From Bog-793 sp963785415 (GTDB taxonomy: Bacteria > Actinomycetota > Acidimicrobiia > Acidimicrobiales > Bog-793), in NCBI GenBank assembly GCA_963785415.1, contig CAWAVB010000001.1, positions 744,001-808,000 on the forward strand: a stretch of DNA of 64,000 bases, in the 5' to 3' direction. Made by a program: the position numbers and the translations under genes. Position 1 is the first letter of the stretch. The number at the start of each line of letters is the position of its first letter. Below, in pieces: positions 25,755-34,119 of this stretch. The notes beneath the pieces are model-generated. The model made no database searches and was not told where the DNA came from. It saw only the letters and a list, made by a program, of their open reading frames with translations.

Positions 25755-26381
25755 CTACTTCGAGTACAGCTCGACGATGAGCTGCTCGCGCACCTGGGTG
25801 TCGATCTGTTCGCGCTCGGGCAGCGCCCGGACGCGGACGGTGCTGCCGCCCTCTTCGACCTCGAGCCAACCGGGGATGGGCCGGTCGATGAGGTCGAGGT
25901 TCTGGCGCACCGTGATGAGCTCCGCCGCCTTCTCGGAGAGGGCGACCACGTCGCCGAGGCGGACCCGGAAACTGGCGATCGTGACCCGGTGGCCGTTCAC
26001 GCGCACGAGCCCGTGGGAGACGAACTGACGCGCCTGGGACCGGCTCGTGGCCCAGCGGGCCCGGAAGACGACGTTGTCGAGGCGGGTCTCGAGCATGCGG
26101 AGCAGGTTCTCGCCGGTGATGCCCGGGCGATGGCTCGCCTCCTCGTAGAGGCTGCGGAACTGCTTCTCCAGCACGCCGTAGATGCGCCGGGCCTTCTGCT
26201 TCTCGCGCAGCTGGGCGAGGTACTCCGAGCCCTGGCGCGACCGGTCCCGCCCGTGCTCACCCGGCGGGTACGGCCGCCGTTCGATCGGGCACTGCGGGCT
26301 CTCGCACTTCGGCCCTTTCAAGAAGAGCTTGACCTTCTCGCGGCGGCACAGCCGGCACACCGGACCCAGGTAACGGGCCAT
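25755..26381 (-). CDS. rpsD: 30S ribosomal protein S4
   Basis: S4 is a primary 16S rRNA binder that starts 30S assembly. The 208-residue protein has four N-terminal cysteines (C9, C12, C26, C31) in a zinc-binding arrangement, CRLC and KCESPQC, so it is the C+ form. The S4 RNA-binding domain includes RLDNVVFRARWATSRSQARQ and VSHGLVRVNGHRV. ATG at 26381 begins the conserved MARYLGPVCRLCRRE; the longer frame upstream overlaps rpsK and is not used. In many bacteria S4 autoregulates this operon. Confidence 0.98.
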   Translation of the reverse strand: MARYLGPVCRLCRREKVKLFLKGPKCESPQCPIERRPYPPGEHGRDRSRQGSEYLAQLREKQKARRIYGVLEKQFRSLYEEASHRPGITGENLLRMLETRLDNVVFRARWATSRSQARQFVSHGLVRVNGHRVTIASFRVRLGDVVALSEKAAELITVRQNLDLIDRPIPGWLEVEEGGSTVRVRALPEREQIDTQVREQLIVELYSK

Positions 26382-26398
26382 CGTCGTCCTTTCCTCGC

Positions 26399-26800
26399 CT
26401 AGACCCGGCGCCGCTTCTTGGGGCGGCAACCGTTGTGCGGGATGGGCGTGACGTCCTTGATCCCGGTTACCTCGATGCCGGTCGCGGCGAGCGACCGGAT
26501 CGCCGTCTCGCGCCCCGAGCCCGGTCCCCGGACGAGCACGTCGACGCGTCGCACGCCGTGCTCCATCGCCCGGCGGGCGCACTGCTCGGCGGCCATCTGG
26601 GCAGCGAACGGCGTCGACTTGCGCGAGCCCTTGAAGCCGACGTTGCCGGCGGAGGACCAGGCGATGACGTTGCCCTCGTGGTCGGCGATCGAGACGATCG
26701 TGTTGTTGAACGAGCTCTTGATGTGGGCGACGCCGTGCACGACGTTCTTGCGCTCGCGCTTGCGGGGCCGGCGGCCTCCGGGCTTGGTCGGCTTGGCCAT
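26399..26800 (-). CDS. rpsK: 30S ribosomal protein S11
   Basis: S11 lies on the platform near the mRNA exit channel. The 133-residue protein contains HIKSSFNNTIVSIADHEG, GSRKSTPFAAQMAAEQCARRA and the C-terminal TPIPHNGCRPKKRRRV. These cover the family from end to end at normal length. It sits between rpsM and rpsD as expected. Confidence 0.98.
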   Translation of the reverse strand: MAKPTKPGGRRPRKRERKNVVHGVAHIKSSFNNTIVSIADHEGNVIAWSSAGNVGFKGSRKSTPFAAQMAAEQCARRAMEHGVRRVDVLVRGPGSGRETAIRSLAATGIEVTGIKDVTPIPHNGCRPKKRRRV

Positions 26801-26879
26801 CAGGCACCGACCTCGGGGCGGCCCGCGAATCGACGCGGCGCGCCGGCGGAAAGGTGACTCAAGTGGCGGGTCGTGTGCA

Positions 26880-27260
26880 TCAGTGCTTGCGGACCTTCTT
26901 CTTGCCGGCGACGGTCTTCTTCGGGCCCTTGCGGGTTCGGGCGTTCGTGTGCGTGCGCTGTCCCCGCACGGGGAGTCCCCGACGGTGGCGGACGCCCTGA
27001 TAGGAGCCGATCTCCATCTTCCGCTTGATGTCCTGGGCGACGTCGCGCCGCAGGTCCCCCTCGACTTTCAGGTTGGCGTCGACGTAGGTGCGGATCCGGG
27101 CGACCTCTTCCTCGGTGAGGTCGCGCACCCGCGTGTTCACGTCGAGGTCGGCCGCCGCGCAGATCTGCTGTGAGGTCGTGCGGCCGATGCCGTAGATGTA
27201 GGTGAGCGAGATCTCGAGACGCTTCTCGCGCGGGATGTCGACGCCGGAGATGCGGGCCAT
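26880..27260 (-). CDS. rpsM: 30S ribosomal protein S13
   Basis: S13 sits at the top of the 30S head and contacts the large subunit and P-site tRNA. The 126-residue protein begins MARISGVDIPREKRLEISLT and has the GIGRTTSQQI helix-turn motif. It ends with the basic RHRRGLPVRGQRTHTNARTR block and KKVRKH. The start lies 3 bases from the rpmJ stop, and 79 bases separate it from rpsK. Confidence 0.98.
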   Translation of the reverse strand: MARISGVDIPREKRLEISLTYIYGIGRTTSQQICAAADLDVNTRVRDLTEEEVARIRTYVDANLKVEGDLRRDVAQDIKRKMEIGSYQGVRHRRGLPVRGQRTHTNARTRKGPKKTVAGKKKVRKH

Positions 27261-27263
27261 CTT

Positions 27264-27377
27264 CTAGCCCTGACGCTGCTTGTGGCGCGGGTTGTCGCAG
27301 ATCACGACCACGCGGCCGTGCCGGCGGATGACCTTGCACTTCTCGCACATCGCTTTGACGCTCGGACGTACCTTCAC
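27264..27377 (-). CDS. rpmJ: 50S ribosomal protein L36
   Basis: This 37-residue protein starts at GTG and reads MKVRPSVKAMCEKCKVIRRH, then GRVVVICDNPRHKQRQG. The zinc ligands of the C+ form are all present: C11, C14, C27 and H32. L36 stabilises 23S rRNA near the L7/L12 stalk base. It lies in its usual place between infA and rpsM, 54 bases after infA and 3 before rpsM. Confidence 0.96.
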   Translation of the reverse strand: MKVRPSVKAMCEKCKVIRRHGRVVVICDNPRHKQRQG

Positions 27378-27431
27378 TGCCCCATCCCCTGGATCGTGGT
27401 TCGGCGGGACCCTGCGGATACCAGCTCGTGC

Positions 27432-27656
27432 CTACTTGTACCGATAGGTGATCCGGCCCCTCGACAGGTCGTACGGCGTGATCTCGACCTGGACCCGGTC
27501 GCCCGGGAGGATGCGGATGCGGTGCATGCGCATCTTGCCTGAACTGTGGGCGAGCACCTTGTGACCGTTCTCGAGCTCGACACGGAACATCGCGTTCGGC
27601 AACGGCTCGACGACCGTGCCCTCGAGCACGATCGCGTCTTCCTTCGGCTTCGGCAG
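27432..27656 (-). CDS. infA: Translation initiation factor IF-1, probable CTG start
   Basis: IF-1 occupies the ribosomal A site during initiation. This 74-residue OB-fold protein matches the family throughout: AIVLEGTVVEPLPNAMFRVE, GHKVLAHSSGKMRMHRIRIL and YDLSRGRITYRYK. The conserved N-terminus PKPKEDAI is preceded in frame by CTG, with AGGAGG 5 bases upstream. No ATG, GTG or TTG gives the standard N-terminus. In-frame GTG codons give either about 17 extra residues or a start inside the domain. CTG at 27656 is therefore the best start, which is unusual and needs N-terminal evidence. It begins the infA-rpmJ-rpsM-rpsK-rpsD-rpoA-rplQ run. Confidence 0.9.
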   Translation of the reverse strand: MPKPKEDAIVLEGTVVEPLPNAMFRVELENGHKVLAHSSGKMRMHRIRILPGDRVQVEITPYDLSRGRITYRYK

Positions 27657-27860
27657 GTCATCCTCCTCGACAGATCTTCCGCTTCGCGGCCGCACCACGA
27701 ATCTGCACGCCGGACCGCGCCGCCGGTCCACGACGAGCGGTGGGAACGCCCCGACCGTCCGCGTGACCTGCGGCCGTGGGGCCACAAGATGTGCATTCTC
27801 GCATGTGCTCAGCGGCCCGCGACAACAAAACGACGGGCCGGCCGACCCGAAGCAGGCAAG

Positions 27861-27890
27861 ATTTTAGCACCTCACGGCCGATTCGGTCAC
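27861..27890 (-). promoter_or_regulatory. Candidate promoter upstream of infA
   Basis: The minus strand has GTGACC (27885-27890), 18 bases, and TAAAAT (27861-27866). TG two bases before the hexamer makes an extended -10. It overlaps the map stop codon, and the predicted start leaves a leader of about 200 bases before infA. Confidence 0.45.
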
Positions 27891-28627
27891 GGTCGGGTGA
27901 GCACCTCGGGCCCGTCCTCGGTGACCGCGATCGTGTGCTCGAAGTGTGCCGAAAGGCTCCCGTCGGCCGTCACGACGCTCCAGCCGTCGTCGAGCTCGAC
28001 CGTGTCCGGGCCGCCGACGTTCACCATCGGCTCGACGGCGAAGACGTTCCCGACCTTCAGCTTCGGGCCGGGGGCGCCGGGCCAGTAGTTCGGGACCGCG
28101 GGCTCCTCGTGCATCTCGGTCCCGATGGCGTGCCCGACGTACTTGCGCACGACGGAGAACCCGGCCACCTCGACGAAGCCCTGGACCGCCCGGCCGATCT
28201 CGTGGAGCCGGTTGCCGGGGCGCATCACGTCGACCCCCCGCCACAGCGAGGCCTCTGTCACCTCCATGAGCCGTTGGGCGAGGGCGGAGACCTGGCCGAC
28301 CGGGGCCGTGTAGGCCGCGTCGCCGTGGTAGCCCTCGACGATCGCCCCGCAGTCGATCGAGATGATGTCGCCCTCCGCGAGTACGTAGCCGCCGGGGATG
28401 CCGTGGACGATCATCTGATTCGGCGAGGTGCAGACGACCGCCGGAAAGCCGTGGTAATTGAGGAAGTTCGAGCGCGCGCCCCGCCGCTCGAGGACGGCCC
28501 GGGCGACCGAGTCGAGCTCGAGGGTCGTGGCACCCGGGCGGATCGCCGACTTCGTCTCGGCCATGATCTCGGCGACGACGCGCCCGGCGCGGCGCATCTT
28601 GTCGATCTCCTCGGTGGTGCGGATCAC
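27887..28627 (-). CDS. map: Methionine aminopeptidase type I
   Basis: Map removes the initiator methionine from new proteins. The 246-residue pita-bread fold has all five metal ligands in context: the two Asp in ISIDCGAIVEGYHGDAAYT, the His in YVGHAIGTEMHEEP, and the Glu residues in FAVEPMV and FEHTIAVT. The active-site His is in HGIPG. GTG at 28627 overlaps the adk stop as GTGA. It lacks the N-terminal zinc-finger extension of some actinobacterial paralogues. Confidence 0.97.
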   Translation of the reverse strand: MIRTTEEIDKMRRAGRVVAEIMAETKSAIRPGATTLELDSVARAVLERRGARSNFLNYHGFPAVVCTSPNQMIVHGIPGGYVLAEGDIISIDCGAIVEGYHGDAAYTAPVGQVSALAQRLMEVTEASLWRGVDVMRPGNRLHEIGRAVQGFVEVAGFSVVRKYVGHAIGTEMHEEPAVPNYWPGAPGPKLKVGNVFAVEPMVNVGGPDTVELDDGWSVVTADGSLSAHFEHTIAVTEDGPEVLTRP

Positions 28628-29301
28628 GCCCCGACCCCACCGGCTACGAGGCGCGCCTCGACGAGGGCGAGGAGCCGGGCCGCCACCTCCTCGACGGTGC
28701 CGTTCGCGTCGACCGGCACGAGCCTGCCGGCCGTGGCGTAGCGGGCGATGAGCGGCGCCGTCTGGGCGTCGTAGAGGGCGAGGCGCCGCGTCACGGCCTC
28801 CTCGGTGTCGTCCTCACGCTGGACGACCTCGCCGCCGCAAGCGTCGCAGGTCCAGTCCACCTTCGGCGGCGCCGTCGTGGCGTAGACCCGGCCGCACACC
28901 GAGCAGGTGCGCCGCTGGGCGATCCGCCCGACGACGACGCTCGTCGGGATCTCCAGGCTCACGACGACGTCGATCGAGGCTGGCTTCAGGATCTCGTCGA
29001 GCCGGTCGGCCTGGGCGGGGGTGCGCGGGAACCCGTCGAGCACGAAGCCGCGCCGCGCCGCGTCGTCCTCGGCGAGGCGCGCCGCCATCACCTCCAAGAT
29101 GATGTCGTCCGAGACGAGTTCGCCGGCCTCCATCGTGGACTGGACGCGCGCCCCCAGCGCCGATCCGGACTTCACCGCGGCGCGCAGCATGTCCCCGGTC
29201 GAGATATGCGGGATGCCGTAGTGCTGCGAGATCCGCACGCACTGGGTTCCCTTCCCCGATCCCTGTTTGCCGAGGACGATGAGTCGCGCCGCCCGGTCCA
29301 T
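28624..29301 (-). CDS. adk: Adenylate kinase
   Basis: Adk interconverts ATP plus AMP with two ADP. The 225-residue long-form enzyme has the P-loop GKQGSGKGTQ (the usual PPGAGKGT is altered but functional), ISTGDMLRAAV, and FVLDGFPRTPAQA in the NMP-binding region. The lid carries four cysteines (CSVCGRVY and CDACGG) that should bind zinc. The ATG follows the secY stop directly (TAG-ATG), and the stop overlaps map. The secY-adk-map order is standard. Confidence 0.97.
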   Translation of the reverse strand: MDRAARLIVLGKQGSGKGTQCVRISQHYGIPHISTGDMLRAAVKSGSALGARVQSTMEAGELVSDDIILEVMAARLAEDDAARRGFVLDGFPRTPAQADRLDEILKPASIDVVVSLEIPTSVVVGRIAQRRTCSVCGRVYATTAPPKVDWTCDACGGEVVQREDDTEEAVTRRLALYDAQTAPLIARYATAGRLVPVDANGTVEEVAARLLALVEARLVAGGVGA

Positions 29302-30585
29302 CTAGGTGAGGTAGCCCTCGTAGTTGCGCATGGTCAGCTGGCTGTTGATCTGCTGGTTGGTCTGCAACGCGACACCGACGCTGATGAGCAGCGTCGTCCC
29401 GAAGTACGGGATCCCCGTGACGTGCCAGGCGGCGAGGATCGCCGACGGCGTGAGCGCGACGAACGCGAGGAAGAGTGACCCGGGAAGCGTGATGCGGTTG
29501 AGGATCTTCGACAGGTAGTTCTCGGTCGGCGGCCCGGGGCGGATCCCGGGGATGTACCCGCCCTGCTTGCGGATCTGGTCCGCCTGCTGGACGGGGTCGA
29601 AGCTCACCTGGACGTAGAAGAACGTGAAGGCGACGATGAAAAGCCCGTAGAGGACGAGGTAAAAGCCGCCCGTCGGGTTGACGAGGTTCGCCGTGATCCA
29701 GGCCCGCACGCTGGCCCACGGCAGCACCGTCGAGACGAGGACCGGGATGTAGAGCAGCGAGCTCGCGAAGATGATCGGGATCACGCCGGCCTGGTTCACC
29801 TTGAGCGGGATGTACGTGCTCTGGCCGCCGTACATCCGGCGACCCTGGACCCGGCGGGCGAAGGTCACGGGGATCCGGCGCTGGCCGAGCTCGGTGAACA
29901 CGATGGCGACGAGCAGCCCGACGCAGACGATGCCGATGATCACCAGCCCCGACCAGGACTTGTCCGCCTTGATGAGGTCGACGTCGAGGGGCACGGTCGC
30001 GACGACGTTGGCGAAGATGATGATCGACATCCCCTGGCCGATGCCGCGTTGGGTGATGAGCTCGCCGAGCCACATGACGAACGCCGTGCCGGCGGTGAAC
30101 GTGAGGATGATGAACAGCACCCGCATCGCCGTGAAGTCCGGGATGAGGTCGGTGCCCGTCCCGGTGAGCTCGCCGGAGTGGAGCAGGAACACGAGGCCCG
30201 ACGACTGCATGAGGGCGAGCGAGATGGTCAGGTAACGGGTCGCCTGGGTCAGCTTGCGCTGGCCGACGGCGCCCTGGTCGCGCCACTCGCTGAACTTCGG
30301 GATCACCGTCGTCAGGAGCTGGATGATGATCGACGAGGTGATGTAGGGCATGATCCCGAGGCCCAAGACCGCGGCCCGGGCGAGCGCCCCTCCCGAGAAG
30401 AGGTTCAAAAAGCCGAGGATCCCCGAGCCCTTGGCGGCGTTCGAGATCGACTGGATCGCCTTGAAGCTCACGCCCGGGACGGGGATGTTGGCTCCGAGCT
30501 GATAGATCGCGATCACGAGCAGCGTGAAAAGGACCTTGTTCCGGAGGTCGGCGACCCGGACGATGTTCTTCAGGCTCGAGAGCAC
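29302..30585 (-). CDS. secY: Protein translocase subunit SecY
   Basis: SecY is the ten-span channel of the Sec translocase, partnered by SecE (in this window) and SecG. The 427-residue protein has the family signature IPVPGVSF, the plug-region SGGALARAAVLGLGIMPYI and the Pro/Gly-rich GGYIPGIRPG. It also has the cytosolic loop FTELGQRRIPVTFARRVQGR. GTG at 30585 has GGGAGG 4 bases upstream. A 95-base gap separates it from rplO. Confidence 0.97.
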   Translation of the reverse strand: MLSSLKNIVRVADLRNKVLFTLLVIAIYQLGANIPVPGVSFKAIQSISNAAKGSGILGFLNLFSGGALARAAVLGLGIMPYITSSIIIQLLTTVIPKFSEWRDQGAVGQRKLTQATRYLTISLALMQSSGLVFLLHSGELTGTGTDLIPDFTAMRVLFIILTFTAGTAFVMWLGELITQRGIGQGMSIIIFANVVATVPLDVDLIKADKSWSGLVIIGIVCVGLLVAIVFTELGQRRIPVTFARRVQGRRMYGGQSTYIPLKVNQAGVIPIIFASSLLYIPVLVSTVLPWASVRAWITANLVNPTGGFYLVLYGLFIVAFTFFYVQVSFDPVQQADQIRKQGGYIPGIRPGPPTENYLSKILNRITLPGSLFLAFVALTPSAILAAWHVTGIPYFGTTLLISVGVALQTNQQINSQLTMRNYEGYLT

Positions 30586-30680
30586 GACGCCTCCCGTTCA
30601 GCGGCGCTCGACCGTCGGCCGACGAGGCGCCGACCCGACCCTACCGTCCACCCCGTCACGGTCCCGCTCACCCCGTCCGC

Positions 30681-31169
30681 CTACCGGTTCGCGAGCGCGT
30701 TGCCCCGCACGGGGGGACGCCGGTCACCCCGCGGCGACGCCACGACGGTCACGGAGCCGCCCGCGGCGGTGATCGCCCGGGCGGCGGACTTCGAGAAGGC
30801 GTGCGCCTCGACGGCGATCGCCCGTGAGACCGCGCCCCGCCCGAGTACCTTCACGAGTCCCTTGGCGTGGACGACCCCCGCGGCGCGCAGCGACTCCGGC
30901 GTGACCGTCGCCGCGCCGAGCTTGTCGAGATCGTCGAGGTTGACGACGTTGTACTCGATCCGGAACGGGTTCTGGAAGCCGCGCAGCTTCGGGATCCGCT
31001 GGGTGAGCGGGAGCTGGCCCCCCTCGAACCCCGCGTTGACGGTGTTCCGAGCGAGCTGGCCCTTCGTGCCGCGGCCGGCGGTCTTCCCGCCCTTGCCCCC
31101 GGTGCCGCGGCCGACGCGGCGACGGGCGCGGCGGGCGCGGCGGGCGGGACCGAGATCGTCGAGCCTCAC
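30681..31169 (-). CDS. rplO: 50S ribosomal protein L15
   Basis: L15 is a late-assembly 23S binder. The 162-residue protein has the Gly-rich N-terminus RRRVGRGTGGKGGKTAGRG, GFEGGQLPLTQRIPKLRGF, and the C-terminal SKSAARAITAAGGSV. GTG at 31169 overlaps the rpmD stop as GTGA, and the gene is followed by secY. Confidence 0.96.
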   Translation of the reverse strand: MRLDDLGPARRARRARRRVGRGTGGKGGKTAGRGTKGQLARNTVNAGFEGGQLPLTQRIPKLRGFQNPFRIEYNVVNLDDLDKLGAATVTPESLRAAGVVHAKGLVKVLGRGAVSRAIAVEAHAFSKSAARAITAAGGSVTVVASPRGDRRPPVRGNALANR

Positions 31170-31435
31170 TTCGCACCCGCCTTCGCCGTCGGGGAGGCCT
31201 TCGCCCGGGCGCCGGCCGCGCGGGCGCGCGGGCCTGCCTCGGTGACGCTCACGAGATGGGACACGCGCGCGAGCATGCCACGGATCTCCGGCCGGTCGGC
31301 CAACACGTTCGACTGCCCGATGCGCCGCAGTCCGAGCGCCCGCAGGGTCGCGCGGTGCTTCGGCTTCGAGCCGATCGCCGAGTGGATCTGGGTGACGAGG
31401 ATTTCGGCGGATCCCGAGGGCGAGCGCGGTGCCAT
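31166..31435 (-). CDS. rpmD: 50S ribosomal protein L30 with a C-terminal extension
   Basis: The L30 fold covers about the first 62 residues, ILVTQIHSAIGSKPKHRATL and LGLRRIGQSNVLADRPEIRG, the normal full length of the family. A further 25 residues rich in Ala, Arg and Lys (RARAAGARAKASPTAKAGAK) make it 89 residues. ATG at 31435 is one base from the rpsE stop. The tail is probably unstructured and may contact rRNA. Confidence 0.94.
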   Translation of the reverse strand: MAPRSPSGSAEILVTQIHSAIGSKPKHRATLRALGLRRIGQSNVLADRPEIRGMLARVSHLVSVTEAGPRARAAGARAKASPTAKAGAK

Positions 31436-31436
31436 C

Positions 31437-31985
31437 TCAGTCCCCCTCGCCGATGACGGTCCCGGCGCGGCGCCGCTCGTTATAGGCCCGCAGCACACCC
31501 GCCGGGGTCACCTCTTCGGGAGTCTTGTCCCGCAGGGCGGCGACCTCGTCCGGGCGGCGGAGCGCCTTCAGCCCGGCGATCGTCGCGTGCGCCACGTTGA
31601 TCGAGTTCGAGGTGCCGAGCGACTTGGCCACGACGTCGCGCACGCCCGCCATCTCGAAGATCGCGCGGGCGGCGCCGCCTGCGATCACCCCGGTGCCCGG
31701 GGCCGCCGGCTTTAGCAGCATGCGGCCGGCGCCGGCCGCGCCGATCACCGGGTGGACGATCGTCGATCCCGCGAGCGGCACGTCGAAGAGGTTCTTCTTC
31801 GCGTCCTCGATCCCCTTCTGCACGGCGAGACCCGCTTCCTTGGCCTTGCCGTAACCGAGGCCGACGCGACCCTGGCCGTCGCCGACGACCATCAGGGCGG
31901 TGAAGGAGAAACGCCGACCGCCCTGGACCACCTTGGCGACGCGGTTCACCCGGATCGTCCGCTCCTCGTACTGGGACTCAGGCAT
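31437..31985 (-). CDS. rpsE: 30S ribosomal protein S5
   Basis: S5 contributes to decoding accuracy and mRNA unwinding at the entry channel. The 182-residue protein has the S5 signature GGRRFSFTALMVVGDGQGRV and GYGKAKEAGLAVQKGIEDAK. Its C-domain contains GTGVIAGGAARAIFEMAGV and KSLGTSNSINVAHAT. It is normal length and directly follows rplR. Confidence 0.98.
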   Translation of the reverse strand: MPESQYEERTIRVNRVAKVVQGGRRFSFTALMVVGDGQGRVGLGYGKAKEAGLAVQKGIEDAKKNLFDVPLAGSTIVHPVIGAAGAGRMLLKPAAPGTGVIAGGAARAIFEMAGVRDVVAKSLGTSNSINVAHATIAGLKALRRPDEVAALRDKTPEEVTPAGVLRAYNERRRAGTVIGEGD

Positions 31986-32348
31986 TCAGAACTCCAATCC
32001 CGCCTGTCGAGCGGCCTCGGCGAGGGCCGCGACGCGGCCGTGGTACCGGGAGCCGCCGCGGTCGAAGACGACCTTGCCGACCCCGTGTTCGCGGGCGCGT
32101 TCCGCCACGATGCGACCGACCTCTGCGGCGGCCGCGACGTTGCCCGTGGGCCTGGTTCGCAGGCTCCCCTCCAGCGTCGAGGCGGCGACGATCGTGCGCC
32201 CGGCGGTGTCGTCGATCACCTGGGCGACGATGTGGCGGTTCGAGCGGAAGACCGCGAGCCGCGGCCGCTCCGCCGTTCCGACCACCTTGCGGCGCAGCCG
32301 TTCGTGCCGCCGGCGGCGCAGGATGTGGGAGCGCTCGGTGTCCGGCAT
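31986..32348 (-). CDS. rplR: 50S ribosomal protein L18
   Basis: L18 binds 5S rRNA with L5. The 120-residue protein has RRRRHERLRRKVVGTAERPR, FRSNRHIVAQVIDD and the C-terminal VVFDRGGSRYHGRVAALAEA. The ATG begins 2 bases after the rplF stop, and the stop abuts rpsE. Confidence 0.98.
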   Translation of the reverse strand: MPDTERSHILRRRRHERLRRKVVGTAERPRLAVFRSNRHIVAQVIDDTAGRTIVAASTLEGSLRTRPTGNVAAAAEVGRIVAERAREHGVGKVVFDRGGSRYHGRVAALAEAARQAGLEF

Positions 32349-32350
32349 CG

Positions 32351-32896
32351 CTACTTCCCAGCCTTTCCGGCCTTGTGCGGCACGAACTCACCCGCGTACC
32401 GCACGCCTTTGCCCTTGTACGGCTCCGGCTTGCGCATCTTGCGGATGTCGGCGGCGACCTGGCCGACCCGTTCCTTGTCGATGCCGCGCACCGTCACCCG
32501 GGTCGGGGCGGGCACCTCGAAGGTGATGCCCTCGGGTGCGTCGACGACGACCGGATGGCTGAAGCCAAGCGCGAGTTCCAGCTGGCTCGGGCCCTTCGCC
32601 GTCGCCCGGTACCCGACGCCGACGATCTCGAGGTCCTTCGAGAACCCTTCGGTGACGCCGACCATCATGTTCGCGATGAGAGTGCGGGTGAGCCCGTGGA
32701 GCGCCCGGCTCATCCGTTCGTCGTTCGGCCGCTCGACGATCAGTCTCGAGCCGTCGTCCTCGGCGCGCACCGAGATCCTCCCGGGGATCACCCGTTCGAG
32801 CGCCCCTTTCGGGCCGCGCACCGCGATGCGGTCGTCGGCGAACGTCACCTCGACGCCGGCCGGGACCGTGATCGGCATCCGTCCAACCCGCGACAT
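32351..32896 (-). CDS. rplF: 50S ribosomal protein L6
   Basis: L6 binds near the sarcin-ricin loop and the factor-binding site. The 181-residue protein has MSRVGRMPITVPAGVEVTF at the start, GLTRTLIANMMVGVTEGFSK in the middle, and PEPYKGKGVRYAGEFV at the C-terminus. Both duplicated L6 domains are present. Confidence 0.98.
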   Translation of the reverse strand: MSRVGRMPITVPAGVEVTFADDRIAVRGPKGALERVIPGRISVRAEDDGSRLIVERPNDERMSRALHGLTRTLIANMMVGVTEGFSKDLEIVGVGYRATAKGPSQLELALGFSHPVVVDAPEGITFEVPAPTRVTVRGIDKERVGQVAADIRKMRKPEPYKGKGVRYAGEFVPHKAGKAGK

Positions 32897-32929
32897 CAGC
32901 GGATCACCCCCCGCGCCGCCGCGACCCGC

Positions 32930-33334
32930 TCACCAGACATAACAGAGCACCTCGCCGCCGATCTTGCGCTGCCAGGCCTCGCGGTCCGTGAGCAGCCCCT
33001 GGCTCGTCGACAGCACCGCCACGCCGAGACCCCCGAGGACGCGGGGCAGCCGGTCGGCGCGGGCGTAGACACGGAGACCCGGCGTCGAGACCCTCTTCAG
33101 GCCGGCGATCGCGCGGGCGCGGTCGTGCGTGTACTTCATCTGGATCTCGAGGACCGTCCCAGGGCGCGATCCGTCCTCGGTGGTCGTGAAACCGGCGATG
33201 TAACCCTCGCGCTCGAGGATCGAGGCGAGCGACATCTTCAGTTTCGATCCGGGCATGCGGACGGTGTCGTGCATCGCAACGTTGGCGTTGCGCACGCGGG
33301 TCAACATGTCGGCGATGGGATCCGTCATGGTCAT
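32930..33334 (-). CDS. rpsH: 30S ribosomal protein S8
   Basis: S8 is a primary binder of the 16S central domain. In E. coli it also represses the spc operon. The 134-residue protein has DPIADMLTRVRNANVAMHD and the C-terminal GGLGVAVLSTSQGLLTDREA. ATG at 33334 is chosen with GGGAGG about 9 bases upstream; a second ATG two codons in is possible. A 33-base gap precedes rplF. Confidence 0.97.
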   Translation of the reverse strand: MTMTDPIADMLTRVRNANVAMHDTVRMPGSKLKMSLASILEREGYIAGFTTTEDGSRPGTVLEIQMKYTHDRARAIAGLKRVSTPGLRVYARADRLPRVLGGLGVAVLSTSQGLLTDREAWQRKIGGEVLCYVW

Positions 33335-33350
33335 CGGCGATCCCCTCCCG

Positions 33351-33536
33351 TCACCAGCTTGCCTTCGTCACACCAGGGACTTCTCCTGCATGAACAAGCT
33401 CTCGTAGGCAGATACGGCACATCCCGAAACGTCGGTAGACCGAACGCGGACGCCCGCAACGGCGGCAACGGGTGTACCCGCGCACCTTGAACTTCGGCTT
33501 GCGCTGCTGCTTCTCAACGAGTGCCTTTTTCGCCAT
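33351..33536 (-). CDS. rpsN: 30S ribosomal protein S14, type Z
   Basis: This short 61-residue S14 has two CXXC pairs, TRCRRCGRP and GMCRICLREL, that bind zinc, so it is the C+ (type Z) form. The N-terminus is MAKKALVEKQQRKPKFKVRG and the end is PGVTKASW. The frame is open 13 codons upstream, but ATG at 33536 gives the standard protein. It is placed between rplE and rpsH as usual. Confidence 0.97.
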   Translation of the reverse strand: MAKKALVEKQQRKPKFKVRGYTRCRRCGRPRSVYRRFGMCRICLRELVHAGEVPGVTKASW

Positions 33537-33546
33537 GATCCGCCTC

Positions 33547-34119
33547 TTACCCTTCGCGTCGGAACGGGAAGCCAAAGGCGTCGAGCAGCGCCCGACCCTC
33601 GGCGTCCGTACGGGCCGTCGTCACGATCGTGATGTCCATCCCACGGGTCGCGTCGACCTTGTCGTAATCGATCTCCGGGAAGATGAGCTGCTCGGAGACT
33701 CCGAGCGTGTAGTTGCCGTGACCGTCGAAGGATCGTGCCGGCAGGCCGCGGAAGTCCCGGACGCGCGGGATCGCGAGGCTGATGAGCCGGTCGAAGAACT
33801 CCCACATCCGGTCGCCCCGCAGCGTCACCATCGCGCCGATCGAGTTCCCCTCGCGCAGCTTGAACGCGGAGATCGACTTGCGCGCCCGCGTGACGACCGG
33901 CCGCTGGCCGGTGATCGTGGCGAGGTCCCGCACCGCGCCCTCGAGCAGCGACTGCTGCTGGGTCGCCTTGCCCACGCCGATGTTGATCACGATCTTGGTG
34001 AGCCGCGGCACCTGCATCACGTTGGCGAGTCCGAGCTCGGTCTTGAGCCGGTCGCGGACCTCGTCCTCGAAACGGGCCTTCAGGCGGGGGCGTTCGGCCA
34101 CGGCCGTCGCCGCGCTCAC
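33547..34119 (-). CDS. rplE: 50S ribosomal protein L5
   Basis: L5 binds 5S rRNA and contacts the P-site tRNA. The 190-residue protein has LKARFEDEVRDRLKTELG, the signature VPRLTKIVINIGVGKATQQQ and GVSEQLIFPEIDYDKVD. GTG at 34119 gives a GTGA overlap with rplX and is preferred to an ATG five codons upstream. Confidence 0.97.
   Translation of the reverse strand: MSAATAVAERPRLKARFEDEVRDRLKTELGLANVMQVPRLTKIVINIGVGKATQQQSLLEGAVRDLATITGQRPVVTRARKSISAFKLREGNSIGAMVTLRGDRMWEFFDRLISLAIPRVRDFRGLPARSFDGHGNYTLGVSEQLIFPEIDYDKVDATRGMDITIVTTARTDAEGRALLDAFGFPFRREG

Noticed and set aside
27641..27643. GTG inside infA as an alternative start
   Set aside because: It would remove conserved N-terminal IF-1 residues, and its ribosome-binding site is weaker than that of the CTG.
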